From Myxococcus sp. CA023 (lineage in GTDB: Bacteria > Myxococcota > Myxococcia > Myxococcales > Myxococcaceae), in the NCBI RefSeq assembly GCF_010998615.1, contig NZ_JAAEAH010000063.1, positions 1 to 56,513 of the forward strand: DNA of 56,513 bases, given 5' to 3'. The notes beneath the pieces are model-generated. The model was not told the DNA's origin. It worked only from the letters and a program-made list of their open reading frames with translations, and ran no database searches. Below, one piece after another: positions 18,579-32,300 of the stretch (its first letter is position 1; each line of letters starts with the position of its first letter). Position numbers and translations under genes: made by a program.

Positions 18579-20234
18579 TCAGGTGGTGATGCCGGGAATC
18601 TTCACGCCGCGCTCTTTCGCCACCTCGATGGCCTCCGGGTAGCCCGCGTCCGCGTGGCGCAGCACGCCCATGCCGGGGTCGCTGGTGAGCACGCGCTCGA
18701 TGCGGCGCGCGGCCTCCGGCGTTCCGTCCGCGACGATGACCTGACCGGCGTGCAGCGAGTAGCCCATGCCCACGCCGCCGCCGTGGTGGAAGGACACCCA
18801 CGAGGCGCCGTTCACCGCGTTCACCAGCGCGTTGAGGATGGGCCAGTCCGCGACCGCGTCCGTGCCGTCCTTCATCGCCTCCGTCTCGCGGTTGGGCGAC
18901 GCCACCGAGCCGCAGTCCAGGTGGTCCCGGCCGATGACGATGGGCGCCTTCACCTCGCCCTTGCGCACCAGCTCGTTGAACGCGAGGCCCGCCTTGGCGC
19001 GCTCGCCATACCCCAGCCAGCAGATGCGCGAGGGCAGGCCCTGGAACGCCACGCGCTCCTCGGCCATGTTCAGCCAGCGCTGGAGCGAGGCCTTCTGGGG
19101 GAACAGCTCGCGCACCACGCGGTCGGTGACGCGGATGTCCTCCGGGTCGCCGGAGAGCGCCACCCAGCGGAAGGGCCCCATGCCCTCGCAGAAGAGGGGA
19201 CGGATGTAGGCGGGGACGAAGCCGGGGAACTCGAAGGCGTTCTCCATGCCGCCCAGCTCCGCCTGCCCGCGCAGGTTGTTGCCGTAGTCGAAGACGTGGC
19301 TGCCGGCCTTCTGGAAGTCGTTCATCGCCTGCACGTGCATCATCATCGACTCGCGCGCGCGGCGGACGTACGTCTCCGGATCCCGCTGGCGCAGCTCGGC
19401 GGCGGCCTCCAGCGACAGGTCCGTGGGGATGTAGCCGTTGAGCGGGTCATGGGCGCTCGTCTGGTCTGTGACGAGGTCCGGCTTGATGCCGCGGCGGTAC
19501 AGCTCGCGGAACACCGATGCCGCGTTGCCGATGACGGCGATGGAGCGGCCCACGCGCTTCTCCTGGGCGTCCTTCACCAGGGCCAGCGCCTCATCCAGGT
19601 CCTTGGCGACGACGTCCAGGTAGCGCGTCTCCACGCGGCGGCGAGCGCGCGTGGGGTCGATCTCCACGCCGAGGAACACCGCGTTGTTCATGGTGGCGGC
19701 CAGCGGCTGCGCGCCACCCATGCCACCCAGACCGCCGGAGAGGATGAGGCGGCCCGCCAGGTCGTCGGTGCCGAAGTGGAAGCGGCCGGCGGCGGCGAAC
19801 GTCTCGTAGGTGCCCTGGAGGATGCCCTGCGTGCCGATGTAGATCCACGAGCCCGCGGTCATCTGGCCGTACATCATCAGGCCCTTCTTCTCCAGCTCGT
19901 GGAAGTGCTCCCAGTTGGCCCAGCGGCCCACGAGGTTGGAGTTGGCGATGAGCACGCGCGGCGCGTCCGGGTGCGTGCGGAAGATGCCCACGGGCTTGCC
20001 GGACTGGACGAGCAGGGTCTCATCGTCGCCCAGGTTCTGGAGGCTCGACACGATGCGGTCGAAGGAGGGCCAGTCGCGGGCGGCCTTGCCGGTGCCGCCG
20101 TAGACGACGAGGTCCTCGGGGCGCTCGGCGACGTCCGGGTCGAGGTTGTTCATCAACATCCGGAGCGCGGCCTCCTGGACCCAGCCCTTGCAGGACAGGG
20201 TGGAACCGTGGGGGGCGCGGATGACGCGGGACAT
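18579..20234 (-). CDS. hutU: Urocanate hydratase
   Basis: Catalyses the NAD+-dependent hydration of urocanate to imidazolonepropionate, the second step of histidine degradation. At 551 residues it is full length. Diagnostic segments are [12 protein letters not shown]-like [53 protein letters not shown] and the active-site [20 protein letters not shown]. The C-terminal [19 protein letters not shown] is also present. It leads a minus-strand hut unit with the lipoprotein and hutI. No operator I can assign to a HutC-type repressor is visible in the 110 bases upstream. Confidence 0.96.
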   Translation of the reverse strand: MSRVIRAPHGSTLSCKGWVQEAALRMLMNNLDPDVAERPEDLVVYGGTGKAARDWPSFDRIVSSLQNLGDDETLLVQSGKPVGIFRTHPDAPRVLIANSNLVGRWANWEHFHELEKKGLMMYGQMTAGSWIYIGTQGILQGTYETFAAAGRFHFGTDDLAGRLILSGGLGGMGGAQPLAATMNNAVFLGVEIDPTRARRRVETRYLDVVAKDLDEALALVKDAQEKRVGRSIAVIGNAASVFRELYRRGIKPDLVTDQTSAHDPLNGYIPTDLSLEAAAELRQRDPETYVRRARESMMMHVQAMNDFQKAGSHVFDYGNNLRGQAELGGMENAFEFPGFVPAYIRPLFCEGMGPFRWVALSGDPEDIRVTDRVVRELFPQKASLQRWLNMAEERVAFQGLPSRICWLGYGERAKAGLAFNELVRKGEVKAPIVIGRDHLDCGSVASPNRETEAMKDGTDAVADWPILNALVNAVNGASWVSFHHGGGVGMGYSLHAGQVIVADGTPEAARRIERVLTSDPGMGVLRHADAGYPEAIEVAKERGVKIPGITT

Positions 20235-20342
20235 GAACGGACTCCTAGAGTGTGGCGGACGGAAAGGCCCGGCACACTACCTGAACCAGCGTGCTTCCGG
20301 GCCACCGCGATGTCCGCGTCGCGCCGCGTCGCGTCCGCCGCC

Positions 20343-21551
20343 TCACGAATGCAGCGTGTCGTCGTCGGAGGCGTCCATACCCGGAGTCTGGACGGGGCTG
20401 CGTGACGCGGGCCGGTCCATGACGCCGTCCTCGCGGTCGATGCGAATGTCGTTGATGACCTCCTTCACCCCCAGCACGTCCCGGGCGAGCGCTTCCGTCG
20501 CGTGCCGTTCATCCTGGCTGCGCACCACGCCGGCCAGCAGCACCACGCCGTCCCGCACGCGGATGTCCACGTCCTCGGCGTCCACCCAGCTCTGCATCAG
20601 CCGGTCGCAGAGGTCCGCCAGGATTCGCTCGCTGGAGCGCCGGTAGCCTCGCGGCGCGCGTCCCCGGGGTGGCGCCCTCACAGGGCCTTCGGGCCGGTAG
20701 CGCCCACCCGAAAAGCCACCTTGCCCCAGGTCGTGGTCGTCCGGCCGTGACGGACTGGTGGAGTACCCATCCCACGGTGGCGCCATGTTCTCCACACCGG
20801 GGCCGTGGCCCGCGGGCTGTGTGCCCCCGTAGCGGACATCCGTTTCGGCCATGTGGCCGGCGGCGCGCCAGGGCCGGCCCCGGTCCATGCCGCCCGCTTC
20901 CCGTCGGCGGCGCTCGTGGGCGTCGTCGGCGCCCCGGTGGCCATGGCGCCTCCCGCCGTGCCCCCGGCGCTCTGGCATCTCAGGTCCGCCCCGGCGTCCT
21001 CCCTCCGTCCCCACGTCCTCCAGGACGCCGAGGTAGGGAGGCTCCAGGCGCCAGTCCTCCGCGACTTCGCGGAACGTGCCGCTGGGGCTGTAGCCGGGCC
21101 GTCTGGCGATGCGCTCTGGGTCGAAGTGCCGGGCGCGGCGGTCCAGCTCCCGGTCCAGGTCGAAGTCGCGGCCATACTCCCGGCCCTGGTCCAGTGCGCG
21201 CGCGGCGCGTCCGAAGTCCACGTCTTGTTGGTAATCGCGTGTGTCCCGGTCCCTCGCCGCGTCCCGGAAGTGCCGCTCGCTGTCGAAGGTGCGTGGAAAC
21301 GCATCATCCTCGGAGGCCCAACCGCCTCGGCGGTGGTGGCCCCGGTGCGGACCGCCCCGTCGTCGCTCGGCGTCGTCCCGCTCGAAGTCGCCCCTGCGTT
21401 CGGACCCGCGCTCGTCGCCGTGCTCATCCCTGTCCGGGGCGCGGGCCCAGGTGCCCCTCGGATGGGTGTGTTCGTCCTCCCAGCCCCTCGAGGGCCGCTG
21501 CTCCCGCTCCTTGTCTCCCCATCGCCGGTCGTCGTCGCGCCTGCCGTTCAT
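20343..21551 (-). CDS. BON-domain protein with a long charged N-terminal region
   Basis: A 402-residue protein whose first about 320 residues are extremely rich in Arg, Asp, Glu, Gly and His (for example RRDDDRRWGDKEREQRPSR) and so probably disordered. The C-terminal about 65 residues (SSERILADLCDRLMQSWVDA to VKEVINDIRIDRED) form a BON domain, a small alpha/beta module thought to bind phospholipids or other ligands and common in osmotic-stress proteins such as OsmY. There is no signal peptide, so it is likely cytoplasmic. ATG at 21551 has GAGGAGG upstream. A longer frame to 21824 looks like antisense shadow. It diverges from the molybdopterin oxidoreductase gene across 248 bases. Confidence 0.8.
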   Translation of the reverse strand: MNGRRDDDRRWGDKEREQRPSRGWEDEHTHPRGTWARAPDRDEHGDERGSERRGDFERDDAERRRGGPHRGHHRRGGWASEDDAFPRTFDSERHFRDAARDRDTRDYQQDVDFGRAARALDQGREYGRDFDLDRELDRRARHFDPERIARRPGYSPSGTFREVAEDWRLEPPYLGVLEDVGTEGGRRGGPEMPERRGHGGRRHGHRGADDAHERRRREAGGMDRGRPWRAAGHMAETDVRYGGTQPAGHGPGVENMAPPWDGYSTSPSRPDDHDLGQGGFSGGRYRPEGPVRAPPRGRAPRGYRRSSERILADLCDRLMQSWVDAEDVDIRVRDGVVLLAGVVRSQDERHATEALARDVLGVKEVINDIRIDREDGVMDRPASRSPVQTPGMDASDDDTLHS

Positions 21552-21799
21552 CTGGATGGCCTCCTCTCGTTGAGCGTTCGCCCAGGGCCTGTCTCCTGAC
21601 GTTCTGGACCGCGAGCGCTGCTGGCAACGCAGGCAGGCCCCGTCAGGGGCTCGGCCGGGCATGGGGGCCCCGGAGTGCCCGCTGTATGCCGGGGGAGGCG
21701 CCAGTCGTTCCATGAGCATTCCCGCGCGGCCAGAGCGCGGTAGAGTCCACAGCAGCGACCGGCCAGCCAGCCAGCCGCGCGATGCCTGGAGGGAGTGCC

Positions 21800-24178
<2,379 letters not shown>

Positions 24179-24193
24179 GGCGCGTGAGAGAGC

Positions 24194-26512
24194 ATGCAGT
24201 CCGTCAATGAAACCGGGTGGCCGGAGTCGCTCCGGTCCCTCTATGAGACGGTGACGGGGACGCCCGCGGCGGAGGCCATGGCCGCGTCCACCCAGTGGCG
24301 CGAGTCCTTCGCGGCCTGGGTGCGAGGCGCTTCGCTGGATGAGCGCACCCTGGCGCAAGCGGCGGCCTGGAGCCGACTGGACGAGGGCGAGCGGACCCTC
24401 GGCGAGCTGTTGTTCTTGCTCTCTTCATGCAGTGAGTTGCTGTGGCCCTACGCCGTGCCGCCCCGGGGCCTGCTGCCGCGCTTGATGGCGCGGCAGGAGA
24501 CGATGCTGGGCGCGTTGCTGGAGGTGGGGGATGCGGACACGGCCGCGCGGGTGCGGCGTGAGACGGAGGCCACCGTCACCACGGTGCTGACGCGCATCCT
24601 GAAGCGGCACCCGGACGCGCTCCAGTCCCTCGTCGGCGACGCGCCGTGCACCTTCGACGGCCGGGCCCTGCGCTTCCACGGCGCGGTGGAGGTGGACCTG
24701 CGTCAGGTGTTGGGCACCGGCGCGAAGTCCGTCGCGCTGCTGGAGCAACTGCGCGCGCTGATGCCGGCGACGGCGGCGGACGGGCGCGACCGGTTGGCGG
24801 AGTTCATCCGGACACGGGCCGCGCGGCTGCCGTGGCGGGAAGCTTCGGAGGTACTGGCCGAGCGGCTCTTCTCGCTGGCGACGTCGCCGGAGGGCCGCAG
24901 CGGCATGAGTGGTTTCCTGGCGTGCTACCCCGGTGGACGCAAGGAGCCGGACTGGTGCGCTCGGGCGGGGCTCTTGCTGTCGCGCACGCTGGAGGTCGGC
25001 GGTCCTCCCGAAGTGGTGGAGAACCTGTGCGAGCTGCTGGCGCGCTTCGATGCGCCGCCGGTGGACGGCCTGCGTGGGGCGCTGGGCGCTTTGGTGAACG
25101 GCGACTTCGAGGCCTCGGCGGACCTGGGCCCCGTGCGCTTCGTGCTCGACCACTGCCAGGCCACGCTGCGCAAGGGCGAGCCCGGTCTGGTGCTCACGCT
25201 GCTGTGGCTGGAGGAGCGGTTGTTCCGTGCCGCTGTGCGCAAGGGCGCACCAGATGCCTTCGACCGCCGCAAGCGCGCGCTGTCGAAGCTCAAGCCGGGG
25301 GCGCCGGGATTCGACCAGCTCCACTGGCTGGCGGAAGAATGTGCCGAGCTGTGGCCTCGATTCATGCCCGGTGCCGTGCGGCCCGGGCTGGACGAACTGG
25401 CGGCGTGGCGTCAGGAAGTCGCCGACCGCGTGGGGCGCAAGCCCGTGCTGCGCAAGGCGGCCATCGAGTTCTTCCTCTGGTGCGCGCCGGATGCCGCTTC
25501 GTCCGAGGCGGAGCTCACGGTGCTGTTGCTGGTGCGCACCGCGACCGACCGGAGACAGGTGAAGCGGCTCAAGGAGCACCCGTCGTCACGCGTTCGCCTC
25601 CGCGTCCGGACGCTCCAGTCCTGGTTCCAGGGCCCGTCGGCGAAGGGGAAGCCGGGCGCCTCCGTGGAGCCTTCACAGGCTTCGGGCCCCGCGTCGTTGA
25701 CGGAGGCGTTGCGGCACCTGCACGTGACGCGCGCGGTGCCGCTCGGAGGCCGGACGTGGCTGCGTGACCGGGACCTGGAGGAGCTGTTGCTGGGCGCTTT
25801 CGGTCGAGTGGAGGCGGAGTTCTCGTCTCGCTATCCGGAGCGCTTCCGCGAGGACACCGAGACGCTGGCGGCGGACCTGCTCGAAGCACTGCGCGCCGAG
25901 CTGGCGCGGGTGAAGGCGGACGTCGCCGCGTTGATGGCCCAGGGGCAGCCCTCGCCGTGGGAGCTGTCGATGACGGTCCGGCGCCGTGAACCGGAGCCCG
26001 CGCCCGAGCCTGTCCTGGTGGACGGCGAGGCGGCTCCGGACGCCATGCCTCCGCCTTTGGCCGCCGCGCGACTGGGGGTGGAGGTGGCTTTCGTCCTCGA
26101 CGTGGCGGTGGGCGACTTCCTGCGCACGCGGCGCGTGGTGTCCGTGCAGGTGGTGAAGCTCGAACAGCGCGGAGAAGGTCAGTGGCTGCCCGCCTTCCGG
26201 CTGGGCCGGGAGCACCTGGACGCGCAGTTGCTGCGGACCGATGCCGCGTTCTGCCTGTTCCTGGCGCCTCCGTTTCCTCGGGCCGAGTGCTGGGTGGTTC
26301 CGTCGCGAACGGTGCGCGCGATGATGGAATCGCAGCGCTCGCTGTCGGGTGTGCCGCGAGACGGGGTGCAGCGGGTGGCGCGCTCACTGTCCCACTGGCT
26401 GTTGGGCGACCTCGTCGGTCTGTGGACGGGGGACGAACGCCCGGAGTCGTTTGCCCGGCTGTCTCGCGCGGAGGACGGGCCGGACTTCGTCGTCGAATGG
26501 GGCCTCCGGTAG
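24194..26512 (+). CDS. Large hypothetical protein (772 aa)
   Basis: I do not recognise this protein. It is largely alpha-helical through residue 480, rich in Leu, Arg and Glu, with no signal peptide, membrane segment or nucleotide-binding motif. Residues about 540-610 look coiled-coil-like. The C-terminal about 130 residues form a compact alpha/beta region (LGVEVAFVLDVAVGDFLRTR, then FCLFLAPPFPRAECWVVPSR) that could be a degenerate nuclease-like or ligand-binding fold, but no catalytic set is convincing. It follows the YdeP-like gene by 15 bases and precedes the FHA regulator by 57, so it may belong to either group. Codon use is ordinary for this genome. Confidence 0.8.
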   Translation: MQSVNETGWPESLRSLYETVTGTPAAEAMAASTQWRESFAAWVRGASLDERTLAQAAAWSRLDEGERTLGELLFLLSSCSELLWPYAVPPRGLLPRLMARQETMLGALLEVGDADTAARVRRETEATVTTVLTRILKRHPDALQSLVGDAPCTFDGRALRFHGAVEVDLRQVLGTGAKSVALLEQLRALMPATAADGRDRLAEFIRTRAARLPWREASEVLAERLFSLATSPEGRSGMSGFLACYPGGRKEPDWCARAGLLLSRTLEVGGPPEVVENLCELLARFDAPPVDGLRGALGALVNGDFEASADLGPVRFVLDHCQATLRKGEPGLVLTLLWLEERLFRAAVRKGAPDAFDRRKRALSKLKPGAPGFDQLHWLAEECAELWPRFMPGAVRPGLDELAAWRQEVADRVGRKPVLRKAAIEFFLWCAPDAASSEAELTVLLLVRTATDRRQVKRLKEHPSSRVRLRVRTLQSWFQGPSAKGKPGASVEPSQASGPASLTEALRHLHVTRAVPLGGRTWLRDRDLEELLLGAFGRVEAEFSSRYPERFREDTETLAADLLEALRAELARVKADVAALMAQGQPSPWELSMTVRRREPEPAPEPVLVDGEAAPDAMPPPLAAARLGVEVAFVLDVAVGDFLRTRRVVSVQVVKLEQRGEGQWLPAFRLGREHLDAQLLRTDAAFCLFLAPPFPRAECWVVPSRTVRAMMESQRSLSGVPRDGVQRVARSLSHWLLGDLVGLWTGDERPESFARLSRAEDGPDFVVEWGLR

Positions 26513-26569
26513 GTCAAGTGGCCACGGGGCCCGCTGGCGTGGCGTCCACGGTGATAGCGTCCATCCCTT

Positions 26570-27949
26570 ATGAGTCACACCGAGCGACCCCAGGGGGCGG
26601 GCCGTCCAGCCGAAGGGCCTGATTCCGTCCAGCAGACGCGGCCCACAGGTACAGGAAGGCCCGGGAGCTCGGGCGCTGTTCGCCGCTTCCGATTCACCGT
26701 CCTCGAAGGTCCGCAGCCTGGGCAGTCCAAGGACAGCAACGCGGACACGTTCTCCATCGGCTCGCATGGGCTCAACGACTTCGTCATCGAGGAGCCCACC
26801 GTCTCGCGCTTCCACTGCGAGGTGAAGGTCGACCACGACGGCGCCCGCCTGCGGGATTTGGACAGCCGAAACGGCACCGTGCTCGACGGCGTCCACGTGC
26901 GCGACGCGTACCTTCGTGGCGGCAGCATCCTGCGCCTGGGCCGGGTGAGCGTCCGGTTCGACTTCAGCCCGGAGACGAACCGGCTGCTCATCTCCGACCG
27001 CACGACGTTCGGTGAGCTGGTGGGCGCGTCGCCCGTGACGCGCGCCAGCTTCGCCCTCATGGAGCGAGCCGCCGCGAGCGACGCGACGGTGTTGCTGGAG
27101 GGGGAGACGGGCACGGGCAAGAGCCGCGCGGCCTTCGCCATCCATCAGGCCAGCGCCCGGGTCTCAGGGCCTTTCCTCACCGTGGACTGCGGCGCCATTC
27201 CCGGCAACCTGCTGGAGAGCGAGCTGTTCGGCCACGAGAAGGGCTCCTTCACCGGCGCCATCCAGCGCCGCATTGGTGCCTTCGAGGAGGCGGACGGCGG
27301 CACCATCTTCCTGGACGAGATTGGCGAGCTGCCCGCGGAGCTGCAGCCGAAGCTGCTGCGCGTCCTGGAGAACAAGGAGATTCGCCGGCTGGGCGCCAAC
27401 GGGTACCAGCCCGTCAACGTGCGTGTCATCGCCGCCACGCACCGGGACCTGCGCGCCGAGGTGAACGCGGCGCGCTTCCGCTCCGACCTGTTCTTCCGCC
27501 TCGCGGTGGTGCGCATCATCATCCCCGCGCTGCGGGAGCGGCCCGAGGACATCCCCCTCATCGCGGAGCGAATCCTCACGGCCTTCGGGGCCGGCTCCGA
27601 GCAGCTCGCGGCGCTGAGCACTCCGGAGTTCATCGCGCAGCTCCAGCACGCCGCGTGGCCGGGGAATGTGCGCGAGCTGCGCAACCACCTGGAGCGTTGC
27701 CTCGTCTTCCAGGACGCCATGCCGCCGGACGCCGAGGAGGTGAGCGCGCAAGCGGTGCTGCGCAGCCTGGTGGACCCGAAGCAGCCCTACGCGGAGGCCC
27801 GTCGCCGCGCGCTGGAGGTCTTCGAGCGCGAGTACCTGGATGCGCTCCTCAAGCTCCACGGAGGCAAGGTGTCGCAGGCCGCCACCGCCGCGGACATGGA
27901 CCGCGTGTACCTGTACCGCCTGCTGCGCCGGCACCGGCTGCGGACGTAG
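26570..27949 (+). CDS. Sigma-54-dependent activator with N-terminal FHA domain
   Basis: A 459-residue enhancer-binding protein. An FHA domain (about 45-130, with [20 protein letters not shown] and [15 protein letters not shown]) reads phosphothreonine. The AAA+ domain (about 145-375) has Walker [10 protein letters not shown], the sigma-54 contact loop GSFTGA, Walker [14 protein letters not shown] and an R-finger region. A Fis-type helix-turn-helix ends the protein ([20 protein letters not shown]). Myxobacteria use FHA activators as outputs of Ser/Thr kinases. The kinase gene converging on it, only five bases away at the stops, is the obvious partner. No sigma-54 promoter is visible nearby, so its targets are elsewhere. 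Confidence 0.93.
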   Translation: MSHTERPQGAGRPAEGPDSVQQTRPTGTGRPGSSGAVRRFRFTVLEGPQPGQSKDSNADTFSIGSHGLNDFVIEEPTVSRFHCEVKVDHDGARLRDLDSRNGTVLDGVHVRDAYLRGGSILRLGRVSVRFDFSPETNRLLISDRTTFGELVGASPVTRASFALMERAAASDATVLLEGETGTGKSRAAFAIHQASARVSGPFLTVDCGAIPGNLLESELFGHEKGSFTGAIQRRIGAFEEADGGTIFLDEIGELPAELQPKLLRVLENKEIRRLGANGYQPVNVRVIAATHRDLRAEVNAARFRSDLFFRLAVVRIIIPALRERPEDIPLIAERILTAFGAGSEQLAALSTPEFIAQLQHAAWPGNVRELRNHLERCLVFQDAMPPDAEEVSAQAVLRSLVDPKQPYAEARRRALEVFEREYLDALLKLHGGKVSQAATAADMDRVYLYRLLRRHRLRT

Positions 27950-27954
27950 CTCGC

Positions 27955-29286
27955 TCAGCGGCTGGCGAGTGCATCCGACAGCAGGACCTCGCCCGCCGTG
28001 CCTCCCGAAGTCCAGGACTCCAGGCGGAGCAACTCACCACCCGCCAACCGCGGAAGGCCCTGGGCGTCCGTGTTCAGCTCACACAGGGCCGCGTGCGCAT
28101 AGACGCGGACTTCCACGCTGTCAGCCGCGGCTTCACACGCTTGCCGCAACAGCGCGTCCGCCACCTGGCGCGCTTCCACCAGGGCAGGGACACGGGCCTC
28201 GGAGGTGGGAGGCAGTGGTCTCCACGCGAGCACGGCGTTGCCACTCTCCATGGCGAGCAGCCAGCCGCGGGTCTCCAGTTCGGTGAGCGTCGCGTCCAGC
28301 GTGGCGTCCCTGGCATCCAGGTCCGCGTCGGTGGGCTCGTCCAGGGCCACCGGGAAGCGGAGGTCCACATAGACAGCCACGGCCCATGTCTCCTCCGGGG
28401 TGGGCGCCAGCGCCGCGCGCAAGGCATCGAGGAAGGCGGGCACGTCCGGCCAGCGGTCCCCAGGGGCCTTCGCGAGACCCCGTTGGACCACGGCGTCCAG
28501 TGCTGGCAGTGCGTGCACCCGTTCATCCAGGTGCGGTGGCGGCGCATGGAGGTGCTGCTCCTCGACCTCCACCACGCTGGTGCCCTCGAAAGGCAGGCTC
28601 CCGGTGAGGAGTTGGTAGAGAAGCACGCCCATCGCGTACAGGTCGGTGCGTGCGTCCAGGGCTTGCCCGCGAATCTGCTCGGGGGCCATGGACACGGGAG
28701 TGCCGAGCACGGCGCCGCCGGACGTCAGGCCGGAGAGCCCCTCCGGTGGCTCCACGCGGGCGATGCCGAAGTCCACCAGCTTCACCGTGAAGCCCTCCGT
28801 CAGGGGGATGACCATCACGTTCTGGGCCTTGAGGTCCCGGTGCAGGATGCCGCGGCCATGGGCGAAGTGCAGCGCGGCGCCCAGTTCCTCCATCACCGTC
28901 AGCGCCTCCGCGAGGGAGTAGGGGCCTCGGTGCGTGAGCCACTGGTCCACGCTTTCGCCCTCCAACCATTCCATGGCCAGCCAGGGGCGTCCGTCGCGAA
29001 GGTCGCCGTGCTCGAGCACCTCCACGATGTGGGGATGGCGCAGCGCCCGGAGCGTGTCCGCTTCCTGCTGGAAGCGGCGGAGCACGTTGGTGACGTGGTT
29101 GAACTCGGCACGCACCACCTTCACCGCGGCGGGAGCCCGGGTGGACAGGTGCGACGCGCGATAGAGCCACGCGGTCACGCCCGCGTGGACGCGGGACTCG
29201 ATGACCCAGTCGCCCACCAGCGCTCCGGGTTCCAGTTCGTCTCCGTAGAGCGATATGGCGTGTTCGCGTGGGGGCCCATCGGCCAT
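27955..29286 (-). CDS. Ser/Thr protein kinase with C-terminal cyclase-like domain
   Basis: A 443-residue Hanks-type kinase. The catalytic lysine is in AAVKVVRAE, the catalytic loop is HRDLKAQN, the metal loop is DFGIAR and the activation segment ends MAPEQIRG. The glycine-rich loop is poor (VHAGVTAWLYRAS), so ATP binding may be unusual. The domain occupies about 25-285. Residues about 295-440 (TWAVAVYVDLRFP, then SGNAVLAWRPLP) look like a degenerate class III nucleotide-cyclase fold without catalytic residues, perhaps a sensor. There is no membrane segment. It converges on the FHA activator and lies downstream of the 1296-residue kinase on the same strand. Confidence 0.9.
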   Translation of the reverse strand: MADGPPREHAISLYGDELEPGALVGDWVIESRVHAGVTAWLYRASHLSTRAPAAVKVVRAEFNHVTNVLRRFQQEADTLRALRHPHIVEVLEHGDLRDGRPWLAMEWLEGESVDQWLTHRGPYSLAEALTVMEELGAALHFAHGRGILHRDLKAQNVMVIPLTEGFTVKLVDFGIARVEPPEGLSGLTSGGAVLGTPVSMAPEQIRGQALDARTDLYAMGVLLYQLLTGSLPFEGTSVVEVEEQHLHAPPPHLDERVHALPALDAVVQRGLAKAPGDRWPDVPAFLDALRAALAPTPEETWAVAVYVDLRFPVALDEPTDADLDARDATLDATLTELETRGWLLAMESGNAVLAWRPLPPTSEARVPALVEARQVADALLRQACEAAADSVEVRVYAHAALCELNTDAQGLPRLAGGELLRLESWTSGGTAGEVLLSDALASR

Positions 29287-29365
29287 GGGACGTCCCTCCG
29301 TGCCTGTGCGGCGACACCCCGTGCTAACACGGTTCTCGGCCCCGGCACTGGGCGTGGCCGTCCCG

Positions 29366-32300
29366 CTAGGGGCTTTCGGCCGGCGCCACCAGCGCGCGGA
29401 CGCGGTCCGTCCACAGCGGCGCTTCGCGTGCGGTCTCCTCGACCTCCGCGACCCGAGCGCGCAGCGTCACCGTGTCTCCGGCCTTGCGAGCCGCGCGTGC
29501 CGCCCAGACGAGAATCTCCAGCCGCTCATCAGGCGTGGCCAACCGGCGTGACGCTTCTACCAGGTGGGCCCAGGCATCGGCGCCGTAGGGAAGGGCATCT
29601 TGAGCCTCGTTCACGACGCGCCGGACCACGGACAGCATCAGCGCGTCCGAAGGTGACAGACGCTCCCGCGTGTCCGGCTCCTCGAGCCAGGCGAGCTGAC
29701 GTGCGACTTCGGACAGGTCTCCGAGTTCGCAGCACAGGCGCGCCACCAGCAGGGCATCCTGGGCCATGGACCGGGGGAAGAAGCGCTGGCTGAGCACGCC
29801 GGCCCGCCGCGCCAGGGGCAATGCCTCCACGGCCCGGCCCTGGTAGCCGAGCAGCAGCGCCAGGTTGAAGGCGGAGGTCCGTTCAATCTGCACGTTGCCC
29901 AGCTCGCGTCCCAGGGTTACCGCGCGCTCCAGGTCCGCGTGAGCGCCCGCCGCGTCCCGGCGCTGGACATGCAGCACCATCCGGTTGTTGAGGGCCACGC
30001 CCAGGTGCAGGGTGTCGCCGGTCGCCTCGCACAGGGCGATGGCTTCGTCGAAGCGGCGCGAGGCTTCGTCCAGCCGGTCGGTCCACGCCAGCATCGCGCC
30101 CAGCATGGCCAGGGCGATGGCCTCCGTCTCCGAATCCTCTCCGGACCGCGCGGCCTCCACGGCTCGCTCCAGGGCGGGCACAGCCCCAGTGATGTCCTCC
30201 CGCCGCACGAAGACGCGCGCCTGGGCCAGGGCATGGCGCGCGGCCAGCTCCGAGGGGACCGCGTCCTTCAGGCAGTGCAGGGCCTGCTCCAGCAGTGCGG
30301 TGGAGCCCACTGCGTCGTCCTGCCAGTCGAGGGCGGTGGCTTCTTCCAGCAGCAGGTCCGCCTCGCGCACCACATCGCGGTGGGCCTCGGCCAGCAGGCG
30401 GGCGGCGCGCAGGTCTTCCACCGCGTCGTCGATGCGCTGGAGGCGGTAGCGCACGCGTCCTCGTCCCGACAGCAGCTCCAACCGGACGGCCTCTTCGGTG
30501 CGCGGCACCAGCGACAGGGCGGCCGAGTAGTGCCGTTCCGCCTCCAGGAGCCGGTGCGCGTGGCGAGCGGATTCGGCCAGGTTCCAGTGGAGGGCCGTGG
30601 CTTGGAGGGAATCTCCGGCGGACTCGGCCAGACGCGCCCTTCGGGCGGTGGGCGTAGCGGGCAGGGCGCGCAAGGCGGCCGTGCAGATGCGCCGCTTCAG
30701 GGCCGGAGGGAGCAGGGCGGTGAAGGCTTCGCGCAGGGTGGTGTGTTCGAAGCGCCAGCGTCGCGGCCCTCGGGGTTCCAGCATGCCCGCTCGTGCCAGC
30801 CGCTCCATCGCGACGCCCGGGTCCAGCGACAGGTCCAGGGACGCGTCTGCCTCCAGGTGGGCGAGCGTGGCGGTGAGTTCCTCCAGCCTGACGTCGTCTC
30901 CCAGGAGTGCCGCGACATGGAGCGGGGCGCGCATGCCAGTGGGCAGGCCCGAGAGGCTTCGTTCGGCGAGCCGTTCATCCGCGCCCGGGCGGTCCGGGGC
31001 CAGCCCGTTGAGGGCGTCCGCAGCGAGGTAGCCACCCCCATCCGGACGGGTACGGATGGCGCCCGCGCCTCGGAGGGCACGCACCGTCTCCAGCATGCGC
31101 AGCGGTGAGCCACCGCAGCGGTCCACCAGCTCTCTCAACACGCCTTCGGCAATCAGGTCTACGGGGCGCAGCCACTGGCGGAGCAACTCACGCGCATCGA
31201 GTTCCGGAAGGGGAGGAAGCTCTCGCTGTTCGGCGTCTCGTGCGCGTTCTCCCAAGTAGGGGCGCAGGCCTAGCAGCCGGTGCCGGCCGGCGAGCACCAC
31301 GCACAGGGGGGCCCCCTCTCCAGAGAGCGTCGCCAGTTCCAGTGCATCCAGGGCCGTGGGGTCCAGCGTGTGCGCGTCATCGACCAGCAGAACCAGGGGC
31401 TGCGCGGCCGCGAGCCGCCACAGGTGCGCTGCGATGGCCCTCGCCACCAGTTGCCTGCGCGCCGCCGGGTGCACGGTGGCCACATCCAACGGGGGATGCG
31501 CGTCCGCGAGCAGCCGGCGCAGCGCTTCATCCGAGGGCGTCTGAGCTGGAAGGCCGAGGACGGTGTTGATGAGACTTCGCAGACCGCTTTCGCTCGCGCT
31601 GCCTTCATCCGGGAGCGCCTCGACGAAGCGCACGGAGACGCCGGGCGTGCCCTCCAGTTCGCTCCGCCACGTCGTGAGCAGGCGTGTCTTGCCCTGTCCC
31701 TCTTCCGCCAGCAGGGTGCGCAGCACGGGCGCGCCGTGTGCCTGCACGCGCGACAGGGCTTCGCGCAGCCACTGCCGTTCCGTGTCCCGGCCCAGGAGGA
31801 CGTCAGGAGCTATCAGCGCGTCCCCATGCGGCGTGCTGTAGGGCAGGTCGCCCAGGTGGGCTCGGGCGCTGGCCGTCAGTGCGACAGTCTCAGGGGGGGA
31901 GACGGATTCAAACGATGGCCACCACCGCTCGGGCCGCTCCACCGCCGCTCCACCCACCGTCAAGCGACCTGCACGCTCACGAATGCGCAGCGGTGCGCAA
32001 TGAAGCGCGAGCGTTGCGTTTGGGGGGAGAGCGGCTTTCAGCACCTCTGCGGCCCGGAGCGCTGCGCGCAGCCCGGCTTCCACCGCCGCTTCGTGGGGGA
32101 ACGCGAAGAGGCAAAGGCCCGGCTCCACGCGCGCGAGGATGACGCCGCTTCCGGCGAGGCACGCCTGCAAGGCCGGTGCGTCCAGTGAGGACTTCACACC
32201 GAGGACCGCCACTTCGTTCGTGGTTCGGCTGGTGTCCGGGGTGGGGGTGGTTGAAGGGCCCGTGTTCGTCCATGACGCCTCCGTGGCGTGGCGCGGGCTC

